The notes: a model not told the origin generated them from the letters alone. Counted from the stretch's first letter, positions 10,138 to 19,986 are shown. The stretch: 51,886 bases of DNA from Flavobacteriaceae bacterium (GCA_013003555.1 JABDIV010000057.1:1-51886), one strand, 5' to 3'. Program-made: numbers and translations.

Positions 10138-10671
10138 ATGGAAACTGTTAAAGTCGTTCAAGCTATGTATACTGATGATGATGTCCTGATGTCGGCCGTT
10201 AAAAAAGTGCGGGCAGAGCATCATCATATCGAAGAGGTATATACACCATTCCCCGTTCATGGTCTTGATAAGGCTTTGGGATTGGCTCCGACCCGAATCG
10301 CCATAACATCATTCATGTATGGGTGTTTGGGGCTAACTGTTGCTATTGTCATGATGAATTATATTATGATCGAAGATTGGCCTCAGGATATTGGAGGGAA
10401 ACCGAGCTTCAGTTATCTGGAAAACATGCCGGCATTTGTGCCGATCATGTTCGAGCTTACGGTTTTTATGGCAGCGCACCTTATGGTAATCACCTTTTAT
10501 TTAAGAAGTAAGATGTGGCCATTTAAAAATGCAGAGAATCCTGACCCAAGAACAACTGATGACCACTTTTTAATGGAAGTGGCCACGCATGGAAATGAGA
10601 AAGCGGTTGAGGATCTTTTGGTGTCAACGGGCGCAGTAGAAACAAGTATAGTAGAAAAAGAAGCACATTAA
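10138..10671 (+). CDS. actD: Alternative complex III subunit ActD (DUF3341)
   Basis: The 177-residue product has a soluble N-terminal part with the DUF3341 pattern (AMYTDDDVLMSAVKKVR, then IEEVYTPFPVHGLDKALG) and two transmembrane helices at about 58-80 and 97-120, separated by a short loop (IMIEDWPQDIGGKPSFSY). ActD is a small membrane subunit of alternative complex III that contacts ActC/ActF; no cofactor motif is present. It sits 8 bases after actC and one base before actE, so translation is probably coupled. Confidence 0.92.
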   Translation: METVKVVQAMYTDDDVLMSAVKKVRAEHHHIEEVYTPFPVHGLDKALGLAPTRIAITSFMYGCLGLTVAIVMMNYIMIEDWPQDIGGKPSFSYLENMPAFVPIMFELTVFMAAHLMVITFYLRSKMWPFKNAENPDPRTTDDHFLMEVATHGNEKAVEDLLVSTGAVETSIVEKEAH

Positions 10672-10672
10672 T

Positions 10673-11230
10673 ATGAGAGGCTTAATCAATATAATCATAA
10701 TCGGGGTACTGTTTGGGTCTGTGGTTTCATGTAAAAAAGATTCACAGCCAAATTATCAGTTTTTCCCTCAAATGTATGAGTCGCCAAGTTATGAAACCTA
10801 TGGGGAGTACGAGATATTTGCTGATGAACAATCAGCGATGATTCCGGCAGATGGTACTATTGCCCGTGGTTTTAGTCTTTATGATTACAATAACACAAAT
10901 GACGACTATGAGCTAGCCAAGGTTGAACTGAAAAGCCCTTTGGATTCGACTCAAGTTGATTTGGCACGTGCCAAAGAACTTTATGATATCTATTGTGGTA
11001 TTTGCCATGGTAATCAAGGAAAAGGACAGGGTACTTTGGTGAAAAGGGAGAAAATTCTGGGTGTGCCGAGCTATGCAGATGCGGCACGGGCAATCACTGA
11101 AGGCAGTACTTATCACGTCATTTATTACGGGCGCAATGCCATGGGATCATATGCTAATCAACTTGACGAAGAGGAGCGATGGTTGGTAACCGCCTATGTA
11201 ATGAAGCTTAAAGACGATTTAACAAAATAG
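10673..11230 (+). CDS. actE: Alternative complex III subunit ActE, monoheme cytochrome c lipoprotein
   Basis: This 185-residue protein begins with a lipoprotein signal (hydrophobic IIIIGVLFGSVVSC, lipobox ending at Cys 20) and carries one heme c motif, CGICHG, at about residues 108-113 in a class I cytochrome fold; AMGSYANQL near residue 155 supplies the likely Met axial ligand. ActE is the peripheral monoheme cytochrome of the complex, held at the outer face of the inner membrane by lipid. It begins one base after actD and ends 24 bases before actF. Confidence 0.93.
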   Translation: MRGLINIIIIGVLFGSVVSCKKDSQPNYQFFPQMYESPSYETYGEYEIFADEQSAMIPADGTIARGFSLYDYNNTNDDYELAKVELKSPLDSTQVDLARAKELYDIYCGICHGNQGKGQGTLVKREKILGVPSYADAARAITEGSTYHVIYYGRNAMGSYANQLDEEERWLVTAYVMKLKDDLTK

Positions 11231-11254
11231 GACCAGATAAAGAGATAAATCAAC

Positions 11255-12592
11255 ATGTATACATTTTCAAACCGACTTAAAATATTTTCAATCGCACTGA
11301 TCGTACTTGGTGCTATCGGTTGGGGAAGCAGTTATATGAGTTCCCATAACACCACGATTGAAGATGTCAAGGAAATGCTTGCAGCAGACGCGGCATCCCA
11401 TCATGGAGGAGGAGATCATTCTGCTGCCGCTACCGAAAGTCACAGTGATGATTCAGAGCATGGTGCTCAAGCCTCTGAAGAAGCGTCTCATGATGATGAG
11501 CATGCCGAACATATCATGCATCAGATTCATAACCGTCCGTATTCAGCGCTTTATGTGGCAGCATTTTTCTTTATGATGATTGCGCTTGGCACACTTGCTT
11601 TTTATGCGGTTCAATATGCGTCTCAAGCCGGATGGTCACCCGTGCTTTTCCGTGTGATGGAAGGGATCACTTATTATCTGATTCCGGGTGCTATAATTGT
11701 TGTGGCCATTGCATTTTTTGCCGGCGACCATTTATTTATCTGGATGGATCCCGAGGTAGTTGCTGAAGACAAATTGATACAAGGGAAATCAAGTTTTTTA
11801 AATAAGACCGGATTCCTTATCCGTGCTATTATATTTATTGGAGGATGGGGCTTGTACCGTTTCTTTTCAAGAAAATTTTCCCTTGCACAGGATAAAGCTG
11901 AAGGCGTTAGTAATTTCAAAAAGAATTTCAGAATTTCTGCAGCTTTCCTTGTTTTCTATTTGATTTCCTCATCAATGATGTCATGGGACTGGGTGATGAG
12001 CGTTGACCCGCATTGGTTTAGTACCTTGTTCGGGTGGTATGTATTTGCCAGCATGTTTGTTAGTGGCATTACCATGATAGCGATGATAACCATTTATCTG
12101 AAATCAAAGGGATATCTTGATTTTGTCAACGACAGCCATATCCATGACCTCGCAAAATTCATGTTCGGTATTAGCATATTCTGGACCTATCTATGGTTCT
12201 CGCAATTCATGCTAATATGGTACGCAAATATCCCGGAAGAGGTTACCTATTTTGTAACACGATTTGAATATTATAAATTGCCATTTTTTGGCATGGTGGT
12301 AATGAACTTTGTTTTCCCGTTCCTCGTATTGATGAACAGCGACTACAAGCGCATTCCCTGGTTTGTCGTGATGGCAGGTATTGTAATTTTGATTGGACAC
12401 TATTTGGATGTATTTAATATGATCATGCCAGCTACCGTTGGCGAAAGTTGGTTTATAGGCTTGCCTGAGATAAGTGCCGTTATGTTGTTTGGCGGACTTT
12501 TCCTTTTCACAGTATTCTACGCGCTTTCGAAGGCACCGCTGAAGGCTGAAGGTAATCCTATGATTAAAGAAAGTGAGTATTTCCATTATTAA
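11255..12592 (+). CDS. actF: Alternative complex III subunit ActF (NrfD-like membrane protein) with His/Asp-rich loop
   Basis: ActF is the second NrfD-like membrane subunit of alternative complex III, paralogous to ActC. The 445 residues contain about ten hydrophobic helices: the first at 8-28, then from about 98 onward, with SSMMSWDWVMSVDPHWFSTL as a recognisable family segment. Between helices 1 and 2 (about residues 44-90) there is a very polar loop with many His, Asp, Glu and Ser residues (HHGGGDH, HSDDSEHG, HDDEHAEHIMHQIH). The loop could bind metal ions, which is only inference. It follows actE by 24 bases and precedes coxB by 28. Confidence 0.92.
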   Translation: MYTFSNRLKIFSIALIVLGAIGWGSSYMSSHNTTIEDVKEMLAADAASHHGGGDHSAAATESHSDDSEHGAQASEEASHDDEHAEHIMHQIHNRPYSALYVAAFFFMMIALGTLAFYAVQYASQAGWSPVLFRVMEGITYYLIPGAIIVVAIAFFAGDHLFIWMDPEVVAEDKLIQGKSSFLNKTGFLIRAIIFIGGWGLYRFFSRKFSLAQDKAEGVSNFKKNFRISAAFLVFYLISSSMMSWDWVMSVDPHWFSTLFGWYVFASMFVSGITMIAMITIYLKSKGYLDFVNDSHIHDLAKFMFGISIFWTYLWFSQFMLIWYANIPEEVTYFVTRFEYYKLPFFGMVVMNFVFPFLVLMNSDYKRIPWFVVMAGIVILIGHYLDVFNMIMPATVGESWFIGLPEISAVMLFGGLFLFTVFYALSKAPLKAEGNPMIKESEYFHY

Positions 12593-12620
12593 TTAATAAC
12601 AAAGACGAAAGAATAAACTG

Positions 12621-13691
12621 ATGAGTGCTGTTTTAACAATTTTAGTTTTACTTAGTATAACAGTTGCCATTTGGCAAATGGTCAAGATATTTGATCTGGC
12701 CAATGCCAATAGAGAAAATTCTCAAGTAGCAAATGACCAGGATAACCGTGTTAACGGTTTTTTAATGATGGGATTCCTGATTTTTATATATGCCATCACC
12801 ATAATATCTTTTGTTAAATGGGGTGACTTGCCCTTAGTCTCAAATTCAGCATCCGAACACGGTCCGCAAATCGATAACTTAATGATCATCTCTATGGTAA
12901 TCATTTTTATCGTTCAGACCATAACCCAATTCCTCCTTCATTATTTTGCATACAAGTATAAAGGCGAAAAAGGTAAAAAGGCGCTTTTCTATGCCGATAA
13001 TGATAAACTCGAGTTTATTTGGACGATCATTCCGGTGATTGTTCTGGCAGGCCTGATCATTTATGGCTTATTTACCTGGTCGGATATTATGAATTTTGAA
13101 GAGGATGAAGATACCATGGTTGTCGAACTCTATGCCCAGCAGTTTAACTGGAAAGCACGATATGCAGGAGACGATAATGTACTGGGGAAGTCAAATATAA
13201 GATTGATCAATCTTGATAATGCAAATATCCTCGGTGTCGATGAGGCCGATCCATATGCTCAGGATGACGTCATAGCTACCGAATTGCATTTACCTGTTGG
13301 TCGACAGGTCGTATTTAAGATGCGTTCCCAGGATGTTTTACACTCGGCTTATATGCCGCATTTCCGTGCGCAGATGAACTGTGTTCCCGGGATGATAACA
13401 CAATTCGCATTCACGCCGACCATGACGACTGAGGAGATGCGTCAAACACCGGCGATGATTGACAAGGTGGCAAATATCAACAGAATACGAGCAGAAAAAA
13501 GCGAAAAATTAATACAGAAAGGCGAAGAACCTTTAGATCGATATGAATTTGATTACTTGTTGCTTTGTAATAAAATATGCGGGAAATCGCATTACAATAT
13601 GCAGATGAAGATCATCGTCGAATCGGAGGAAGAGTATCAAGCCTGGATGAAAGAACAGCAACTTTTCAAGAATTCACTAGTTAAGAACTAA
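12621..13691 (+). CDS. coxB: Cytochrome c oxidase subunit II
   Basis: The 356-residue protein has the CuA domain of subunit II: VLHSAYMPHFRAQMNCVPGM supplies the first His, and CNKICGKSHYNM supplies Cys316, Cys320, His324 and Met327. CuA is the entry point for electrons from cytochrome c. The N-terminus is unusual: four hydrophobic segments (about 2-20, 45-65, 88-112, 130-150) instead of the usual two. There is also an inserted helical, charged stretch of about 40 residues just before the CuA loop (TTEEMRQTPAM to EEPLDRYEF). The residue between the cysteines that is commonly Glu is Lys here; that ligand acts through its backbone carbonyl, so function is probably kept. It is cotranscribed with act genes and coxA. 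Confidence 0.95.
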   Translation: MSAVLTILVLLSITVAIWQMVKIFDLANANRENSQVANDQDNRVNGFLMMGFLIFIYAITIISFVKWGDLPLVSNSASEHGPQIDNLMIISMVIIFIVQTITQFLLHYFAYKYKGEKGKKALFYADNDKLEFIWTIIPVIVLAGLIIYGLFTWSDIMNFEEDEDTMVVELYAQQFNWKARYAGDDNVLGKSNIRLINLDNANILGVDEADPYAQDDVIATELHLPVGRQVVFKMRSQDVLHSAYMPHFRAQMNCVPGMITQFAFTPTMTTEEMRQTPAMIDKVANINRIRAEKSEKLIQKGEEPLDRYEFDYLLLCNKICGKSHYNMQMKIIVESEEEYQAWMKEQQLFKNSLVKN

Positions 13692-13722
13692 AAAATTAGA
13701 AAAGAAAAATAAAGAATAGATT

Positions 13723-15516
13723 ATGTCAGCACACGCAGAAATTCACGCACACGACGATCACGGACATCATCATCATAAGGAAACTTTTATAACCAAATAC
13801 ATCTTCAGTCAAGATCATAAAATGATCTCGAAACAGTATTTGATCACCGGTCTTATCATGGGGATTATCGGAATAATCATGTCCTTATTGATGCGTATGC
13901 AGATTGCATGGCCTGAAGAACCCAATGCTATCTTTTCGGCTTTGCTAGGTAAATGGGCACCCGATGGTGTAATGGATGCAGATATATACCTGGCCCTGGT
14001 AACTATACATGGGACAATAATGGTATTCTTTGTTCTTACGGCTGGTTTGAGCGGAACGTTTAGTAATTTACTAATCCCGTTACAATGTGGAGCTCGTGAT
14101 ATGGCTTCAGGATTCCTGAATATGGTTTCCTACTGGTTATTCTTTTTATCAAGTGTAATAATGGTTCTTTCTCTTTTTGTTGAAATGGGTCCTGCTGCTG
14201 CAGGGTGGACCATTTACCCGCCACTGAGTGCTCTGCCTATGGCCCAACCCGGGTCGGGTGCAGGGATGACCCTGTGGTTGGTATCAATGGCCATTTTCAT
14301 CGCTTCATCATTATTGGGATCGCTGAATTATATCGTAACGGTTATCAATTTGAGAACGAAAGGCATGTCGATGACACGTTTGCCATTAACAATCTGGGCA
14401 TTTCTTATTACCGCAGTGATCGGTGTTATTTCATTCCCGGTATTATTATCGGCGGCCTTGATGCTTATTATGGACAGAAGTTTTGGCACGTCATTCTTCT
14501 TATCAGATATATTTATACAGGGTGAAGTTCTGCATTACCAGGGCGGATCTCCGGTGTTGTTCGAACATTTATTCTGGTTCCTTGGTCACCCGGAAGTATA
14601 TATCGTATTATTGCCCGCACTGGGAATTACTTCAGAAGTTATCGCCACTAATGCGCGTAAACCAATCTTTGGTTATCGTGCGATGGTTGCATCTATCCTT
14701 GCCATAGCGTTCCTGTCAACGATTGTTTGGGGCCACCATATGTTCGTTTCGGGAATGAATCCATTCCTTGGATCGGTCTTTACATTTACGACCTTATTGA
14801 TTGCTATACCGTCAGCGGTCAAGGCCTTCAACTATATAACCACTTTATGGAAGGGCAACCTGCAGTTCAACCCTGCGATGCTGTTCTCAATCGGTCTTGT
14901 TTCTACCTTTATTACAGGTGGATTAACAGGTATAATTTTGGGTGACAGTGCCCTCGATATCAACGTACATGATACGTATTTCGTTGTTGCTCACTTCCAC
15001 CTTGTAATGGGTATTTCGGCTCTTTATGGGCTCTTTGCAGGTGTCTATCATTGGTATCCTAAAATGTTCAAACGTATGATGAATAAAAACCTTGGTTATA
15101 TTCATTTTTGGGTTACCGCGATAAGTGCTTATGGGGTATTTTTCCCGATGCACTTCATAGGTATGGCGGGTCTTCCAAGGCGTTACTATACGAACAGCGC
15201 GTTTCCTTTGTTCGATGATGTATCGAGTGTGAACGTTGTGATTACCACCTTTGCCTTAATCGGTGGAGTGTTCCAGGTAGTATTTATATGGAACTTCTTC
15301 TACAGCATGTTCTATGGTAAAAAGACTGTACAGAATCCATGGAAATCGAACACCTTAGAGTGGACGGCTCCAATCAAACACATTCACGGAAACTGGGAAG
15401 GTGAGATTCCTCATGTTCACCGTTGGGCTTATGATTATAGCAAACCAGGTTACGAAGAAGATTTCGTGCCTCAAGATATACCCTTAAAAGAAGGCGAAGA
15501 AGAACTTCATCATTAA
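13723..15516 (+). CDS. coxA: Cytochrome c oxidase subunit I (aa3-type)
   Basis: The catalytic subunit (597 residues) has twelve or so hydrophobic helices and the heme-copper motifs: WFLGHPEVYIVLLPALG (A1-type with Glu and the His-Tyr pair), VWGHHMFVSGM (CuB histidines) and HDTYFVVAHFHLVMG (heme a and a3 ligands). It reduces oxygen to water and pumps protons. The N-terminus is rich in His (HAEIHAHDDHGHHHH) before the first helix at about 38. It is last in the act-cox operon, 31 bases after coxB and just before a strong terminator. Subunits III and IV are not here but at 33853-35921. Confidence 0.97.
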   Translation: MSAHAEIHAHDDHGHHHHKETFITKYIFSQDHKMISKQYLITGLIMGIIGIIMSLLMRMQIAWPEEPNAIFSALLGKWAPDGVMDADIYLALVTIHGTIMVFFVLTAGLSGTFSNLLIPLQCGARDMASGFLNMVSYWLFFLSSVIMVLSLFVEMGPAAAGWTIYPPLSALPMAQPGSGAGMTLWLVSMAIFIASSLLGSLNYIVTVINLRTKGMSMTRLPLTIWAFLITAVIGVISFPVLLSAALMLIMDRSFGTSFFLSDIFIQGEVLHYQGGSPVLFEHLFWFLGHPEVYIVLLPALGITSEVIATNARKPIFGYRAMVASILAIAFLSTIVWGHHMFVSGMNPFLGSVFTFTTLLIAIPSAVKAFNYITTLWKGNLQFNPAMLFSIGLVSTFITGGLTGIILGDSALDINVHDTYFVVAHFHLVMGISALYGLFAGVYHWYPKMFKRMMNKNLGYIHFWVTAISAYGVFFPMHFIGMAGLPRRYYTNSAFPLFDDVSSVNVVITTFALIGGVFQVVFIWNFFYSMFYGKKTVQNPWKSNTLEWTAPIKHIHGNWEGEIPHVHRWAYDYSKPGYEEDFVPQDIPLKEGEEELHH

Positions 15517-15542
15517 GGATTTCCTGATGACTTATAATACTT

Positions 15543-15571
15543 AAAAGCCTTTCGATATTCGAAAGGCTTTT
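15543..15571 (+). terminator. Intrinsic terminator of the act-cox operon
   Basis: A perfect 13-bp stem AAAAGCCTTTCGA (15543-15555) and TCGAAAGGCTTTT (15559-15571) with a TAT loop, followed by more T. It lies 26 bases after the coxA stop. The A-rich start of the stem would give a U tract on the other strand too. Confidence 0.9.
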
Positions 15572-15575
15572 TAAT

Positions 15576-15583
15576 TATCTTTG
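15576..15583 (+). promoter_or_regulatory. -7 element of ruvB
   Basis: TATCTTTG is an exact TAnnTTTG match, 5 bases after the act-cox terminator stem. Only six bases separate it from the ruvB ATG at 15590, so the transcript would start at or within a base or two of the start codon. Confidence 0.65.
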
Positions 15584-15589
15584 TGTGTG

Positions 15590-16612
15590 ATGAACGAAAA
15601 TCTCGATCCGACTAGCAATAACTTTTCTTCTGAAGATCACGATGTGGAACGTGCTCTCCGACCGCTTTCATTCGATGATTTTGCCGGTCAGGAGCAGGTC
15701 CTTGAGAATCTTAAGGTTTTTGTTCAAGCCGCCAATGAACGTAATGATGCTCTTGATCATACACTTTTTCATGGTCCGCCTGGCTTAGGAAAAACGACTC
15801 TGGCTCATATCCTTGCCAATGAATTAGGTGTTGGTATTAAGGTGACATCTGGCCCAGTATTGGATAAACCTGGTGATCTTGCGGGATTATTGACGAATTT
15901 AGATGAACGTGATGTGTTGTTTATTGACGAAATTCATCGGCTGAGTCCGGTCATAGAAGAATATCTCTATTCGGCCATGGAAGATTATAAAATCGATATT
16001 ATGATCGAATCCGGACCGAATGCCCGATCTGTCCAAATCAATTTAAGTCCGTTTACCTTAATTGGTGCAACTACGAGATCAGGTTTGCTAACGGCGCCAA
16101 TGCGCGCAAGATTTGGTATTAGCAATCGTTTAAATTATTATTCAACCGAATTGCTCTCTACCATCCTTCAAAGAAGTGCAAAAATATTAAATGTACCCAT
16201 GTCTATGGAGGCTTCAATTGAAATAGCAGGTCGTAGCAGAGGAACTCCGCGTATTGCCAATGCCCTATTAAGGCGAGTTCGTGATTTTGCGCAGATCAAG
16301 GGCAATGGAAAAGTTGATATTGCCATTTCAAAATATGGCTTAAAAGCTTTAAATGTCGATGCTCATGGTCTGGACGAAATGGATAATAAGATTCTTACTA
16401 CTATTATCGATAAATTCAAAGGTGGGCCTGTTGGGATCACCACCCTTGCGACAGCCGTAAGTGATAGTGCCGAAACCTTAGAAGAAGTCTATGAACCTTT
16501 CTTAATTCAGGAAGGATTTATTATTCGGACACCGAGAGGACGGGAAGCAACCGAACTGGCCTATCAGCATCTTGGAAAGATAAAAGGAGGAGCTCAAGGC
16601 GGATTGTTTTGA
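15590..16612 (+). CDS. ruvB: Holliday junction branch migration DNA helicase RuvB
   Basis: The 340-residue AAA+ ATPase shows Walker [12 protein letters not shown], Walker [11 protein letters not shown], the sensor segment [11 protein letters not shown] and the C-terminal winged-helix end with [13 protein letters not shown]. RuvB forms hexamers that drive branch migration with RuvA. I chose the ATG at 15590; the TTG at 15581 lies within the promoter element. The stop overlaps the presumed TTG start of queG by three bases of TTGA. ruvA is encoded 3.4 kb downstream, and ruvC is not in the window. Confidence 0.96.
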   Translation: MNENLDPTSNNFSSEDHDVERALRPLSFDDFAGQEQVLENLKVFVQAANERNDALDHTLFHGPPGLGKTTLAHILANELGVGIKVTSGPVLDKPGDLAGLLTNLDERDVLFIDEIHRLSPVIEEYLYSAMEDYKIDIMIESGPNARSVQINLSPFTLIGATTRSGLLTAPMRARFGISNRLNYYSTELLSTILQRSAKILNVPMSMEASIEIAGRSRGTPRIANALLRRVRDFAQIKGNGKVDIAISKYGLKALNVDAHGLDEMDNKILTTIIDKFKGGPVGITTLATAVSDSAETLEEVYEPFLIQEGFIIRTPRGREATELAYQHLGKIKGGAQGGLF

Positions 16613-17535
16613 TCAATAAAACAAAATATTCTGAAATGATTAAAACCGAAGCGAAACGCCTCGGTTTTTTATCATGCGGTATAAGTAAAGCCGAATTCCT
16701 GGAAGAAGAAGCACCACGGCTTGAGAAATGGCTGGAGGAAAATATGCATGGTGAAATGGGATATATGGCCAACCATTTTGATAAGCGTCTCGATCCAACA
16801 AAACTGGTTGAGGGGTCAAAAAGCGTTATCTCCTTGCTTTTGAATTATTATACTCCTCGAAAACAGGAGGACGATCAAGCGCCGAAGATCAGTAAATATG
16901 CCTACGGCACCGATTACCACTTTGTTATCAAGGATAAGCTGAAGCAGTTGCTTTTTTTTATCCAGGACGAGATTGGCGAGGTTCATGGCCGGGCATTTGT
17001 CGATTCCGCTCCAGTTCTCGATAAAGTATGGGCAGCTAAAAGTGGTCTGGGATGGATGGGTAAACACAGCAACTTGCTTACAAAAGATGTCGGGTCATTT
17101 TATTTCATTGCCGAACTTATTATCGATCTCGATCTTGATTATGATGCTCCAGTTACAGATCATTGTGGAAGTTGTACGGCCTGCATCGATGCCTGTCCTA
17201 CCGATGCAATAGTCGAACCCTATGTTGTTGATGGCAGTAAATGCATTTCCTATTTTACCATTGAGTTGAAATCGAATATCCCCGAAAGCTTTAAAGGTAA
17301 ATTTGATAACTGGATGTTTGGTTGTGATATTTGTCAGGACGTTTGCCCCTGGAATCGTTTTTCTCAATCCCATAAAGAGCCTTTATTCGAACCCCATCCG
17401 GGATTACTCAGCATGAATAAAACCGATTGGGAGGAAATCACAGAGGAGATATTCAATTCATTATTCAAAAGAAGCGCTGTTAAACGTACTAAATTTGAAG
17501 GATTAAAGAGAAACATTCAATTTCTGAGGGATTAA
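16609..17535 (+). CDS. queG: Epoxyqueuosine reductase QueG
   Basis: The 308-residue protein has the QueG layout: an N-terminal cobalamin-binding region ([20 protein letters not shown]), then two [4Fe-4S] clusters from [16 protein letters not shown] and [12 protein letters not shown] with an extra upstream Cys in [10 protein letters not shown]. It reduces epoxyqueuosine to queuosine in tRNA, the last step of the Q pathway, in the cytoplasm. The start is probably TTG at 16609 inside TTGA that overlaps the ruvB stop; the first ATG at 16636 would remove nine residues that look like part of the first helix. It is cotranscribed with ruvB. Confidence 0.93.
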   Translation: MINKTKYSEMIKTEAKRLGFLSCGISKAEFLEEEAPRLEKWLEENMHGEMGYMANHFDKRLDPTKLVEGSKSVISLLLNYYTPRKQEDDQAPKISKYAYGTDYHFVIKDKLKQLLFFIQDEIGEVHGRAFVDSAPVLDKVWAAKSGLGWMGKHSNLLTKDVGSFYFIAELIIDLDLDYDAPVTDHCGSCTACIDACPTDAIVEPYVVDGSKCISYFTIELKSNIPESFKGKFDNWMFGCDICQDVCPWNRFSQSHKEPLFEPHPGLLSMNKTDWEEITEEIFNSLFKRSAVKRTKFEGLKRNIQFLRD

Positions 17536-17626
17536 GTTTTAATTTTTCAGTTTAAGGCACTACCTTATTTCTCGAAAACCCCGATTAACCTCAAAACCTA
17601 ATCATACTCACAACGCTAAAACAATT

Positions 17627-19912
17627 ATGAGTAAAGAAAGTAAGCGTCGTCAGGCATTGATATATCATGCCAAACCAGTCCCGGGAAAGATCAAGGTTGT
17701 TCCAACGAAGAAGTATGCAACCCAGCGGGATCTTGCCCTGGCTTATTCTCCTGGGGTTGCTGAGCCATGTCTAGAAATCGAAAAAAATCAGGCTAATGTT
17801 TATAAATATACCACCAAAGGCAATTTAGTGGCCGTTATATCAAACGGAACCGCAGTTTTAGGTTTGGGAAATATTGGGCCGGAGGCTTCAAAGCCAGTTA
17901 TGGAAGGTAAGGGATTACTGTTTAAAATATTTGCCGATATCGACGTTTTCGATATCGAGGTTAATACCGAAAACGTTGAAGAGTTCATTAAAACGGTCAA
18001 GCATATTGCCCCTACTTTCGGAGGAATTAATCTGGAGGACATTAAGGCTCCGGAGGCATTCGAAATCGAAAAAAGACTCAAAGATGAGTTAGATATTCCG
18101 GTTATGCATGACGACCAACACGGCACTGCGATTATTTCAGCTGCGGCTTTATTAAACGCTCTCGAATTGGTCGAAAAGAATATTAAAGATATAACCATGG
18201 TAATAAGCGGTGCAGGCGCCGCCGCAATTTCATGCTGTCGATTATACCAGGTATTTGGTGTTAGGCGTGAGAATATGGTTATGCTCGATAGCAAGGGAGT
18301 CATCCGCAAAGACCGTGAAAATCTAAGCAAGGAAAAAGCCGAATTTGCAACATCAAGATCAATCAACAAACTTGAGGAGGCCATGAAGGGAGCAGATGTT
18401 TTTATCGGCCTTTCAACTTCAGATATTTTAAATCCGGCCATGCTCATTTCCATGGCCAAAGATCCGATCGTTTTTGCAATGGCGAATCCTGATCCGGAAA
18501 TAAATTATGATCTCGCAATGGACACTCGTGATGATATCATCATGGCAACAGGACGTAGTGATCATCCAAACCAGGTAAATAATGTTCTGGGTTTCCCCTT
18601 TATTTTCCGAGGCGCTCTGGATGTTCGTGCAACATCGATTAATGAAGCCATGAAAAAGGCGGCGGTTATGGCCCTGGCAGAACTCGCCAAAGAGGCGGTC
18701 CCTGAACAGGTGAATATCGCTTATGATCAAACACGACTGACCTTCGGTCGGGACTATATCATTCCAAAACCATTTGATCCTCGATTGATCGCTGTGGTAC
18801 CACCAGCCGTTGCCAAGGCAGCAATGGATAGTGGAGTTGCTAAAGAACCTATTGAGAATTGGTCAGCTTATGAAGAGTCACTTCGTCAACGATTAGGAAA
18901 TGATAATAAAATCGTCAGGCTGATGCATGGGCGGGCCAAAAGCAATCCACAACGGGTTGTTTTCGCCGAAGCCGATCAACTGCCTGTGTTGCGTGCGGCA
19001 CAGATTGTTTATGAAGAGGGTATCGCCAAACCTATTTTATTGGGACGAACCGATACGATTAAAGAACTAATGGAAGAGATTGAATTTGATGAAGAAGTCC
19101 CGATAATCGATCCGAAAAGCGATGAGGAATTAGTCCGGAAGAATAAATATGCTGAGGTATATTGGAAAAGCAGAAAAAGGCGTGGCATAACCTTATATTC
19201 CGCTCAACAACTTATGCGTGAAAGAAATTATTTTGCTGCAATGATGGTTAATGAAGGTGATGCCGATGCTCTTATTACGGGCTTTTCAAGAGCCTATCCT
19301 AAGGTGGTTAAGCCAATTATGGAACTGATCGGGCTCGACAAAGGGGCTACGAGAATTGCGACAACCAACTTACTGATGACCGATCGCGGTCCTATGTTCC
19401 TCAGTGATACATCCATCAATATCGATCCCACGTCAAAGGACTTGGCAAAAATTGCGCAAATGACTGCGGTTACTGTAAGAATGTTCGGTATGGAACCGGT
19501 AATTGCCATGGTTTCTTATTCAAATTTTGGTTCTTCGGAAAATGAGAATGCGATTAAAATTCGTAAAGCCGTATCCTATTTGCATCGTTATTATCCGGAT
19601 ATGGTAGTAGATGGAGAATTGCAAACCGATTTTGCATTGAATAACGAAATGCTTCAGGATATTTTCCCATTTTCGAAATTAGCAGGAAAGGCTGTGAATA
19701 CCTTGATATTTCCAAATTTGGATTCCGCAAATATCACCTATAAGCTTTTAAAAGAACTCAATAAGGCCGATAATATCGGTCCGATTATGATGGGTTTGAG
19801 AAAACCGGCACACATTCTTCAGCTAGATGCCAGCGTTGATGAAATAGTAAATATGGCAGCAATCGCTGTTATCGATGCTCAAAAGAAGCATAAAAGAGGC
19901 GCTAGTTCCTAA
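17627..19912 (+). CDS. maeB: NADP-dependent malic enzyme with phosphotransacetylase-like domain
   Basis: The 761-residue product is the two-domain MaeB type. Residues about 1-430 are malic enzyme: LALAYSPGVAEPCLEI, the metal-binding HDDQHGTAI, and the nucleotide loop VISGAGAAAISC. Residues about 440-760 are homologous to phosphate acetyltransferase (FAEADQLPVLRAAQI, ALITGFSRAYPKVVKPI) and in this family usually act as a regulatory, not catalytic, domain. It decarboxylates malate to pyruvate with NADP. It stands alone between queG (91 bases) and ruvA (74 bases); no convincing -7 element is visible before it, so transcription from ruvB-queG is possible. Confidence 0.95.
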   Translation: MSKESKRRQALIYHAKPVPGKIKVVPTKKYATQRDLALAYSPGVAEPCLEIEKNQANVYKYTTKGNLVAVISNGTAVLGLGNIGPEASKPVMEGKGLLFKIFADIDVFDIEVNTENVEEFIKTVKHIAPTFGGINLEDIKAPEAFEIEKRLKDELDIPVMHDDQHGTAIISAAALLNALELVEKNIKDITMVISGAGAAAISCCRLYQVFGVRRENMVMLDSKGVIRKDRENLSKEKAEFATSRSINKLEEAMKGADVFIGLSTSDILNPAMLISMAKDPIVFAMANPDPEINYDLAMDTRDDIIMATGRSDHPNQVNNVLGFPFIFRGALDVRATSINEAMKKAAVMALAELAKEAVPEQVNIAYDQTRLTFGRDYIIPKPFDPRLIAVVPPAVAKAAMDSGVAKEPIENWSAYEESLRQRLGNDNKIVRLMHGRAKSNPQRVVFAEADQLPVLRAAQIVYEEGIAKPILLGRTDTIKELMEEIEFDEEVPIIDPKSDEELVRKNKYAEVYWKSRKRRGITLYSAQQLMRERNYFAAMMVNEGDADALITGFSRAYPKVVKPIMELIGLDKGATRIATTNLLMTDRGPMFLSDTSINIDPTSKDLAKIAQMTAVTVRMFGMEPVIAMVSYSNFGSSENENAIKIRKAVSYLHRYYPDMVVDGELQTDFALNNEMLQDIFPFSKLAGKAVNTLIFPNLDSANITYKLLKELNKADNIGPIMMGLRKPAHILQLDASVDEIVNMAAIAVIDAQKKHKRGASS

Positions 19913-19956
19913 GTTTTTTCAGTATGTGCGGATCGATTTATATATAATAATTTTAT

Positions 19957-19964
19957 TACATTTG
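19957..19964 (+). promoter_or_regulatory. -7 element of the ruvA-sprA-gcvH group
   Basis: TACATTTG is an exact TAnnTTTG match 22 bases before the ruvA ATG. No clear TTG at -33; the preceding 30 bases are very AT-rich. Confidence 0.55.
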
Positions 19965-19986
19965 GTTCCATAAGAAATCGGAGTTA

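Noticed and set aside
17800..18459. A 219-codon open frame on the minus strand within maeB
   Set aside because: It is the antisense of the malic enzyme domain; its Ser/Ile-rich product matches no family and there is no promoter.
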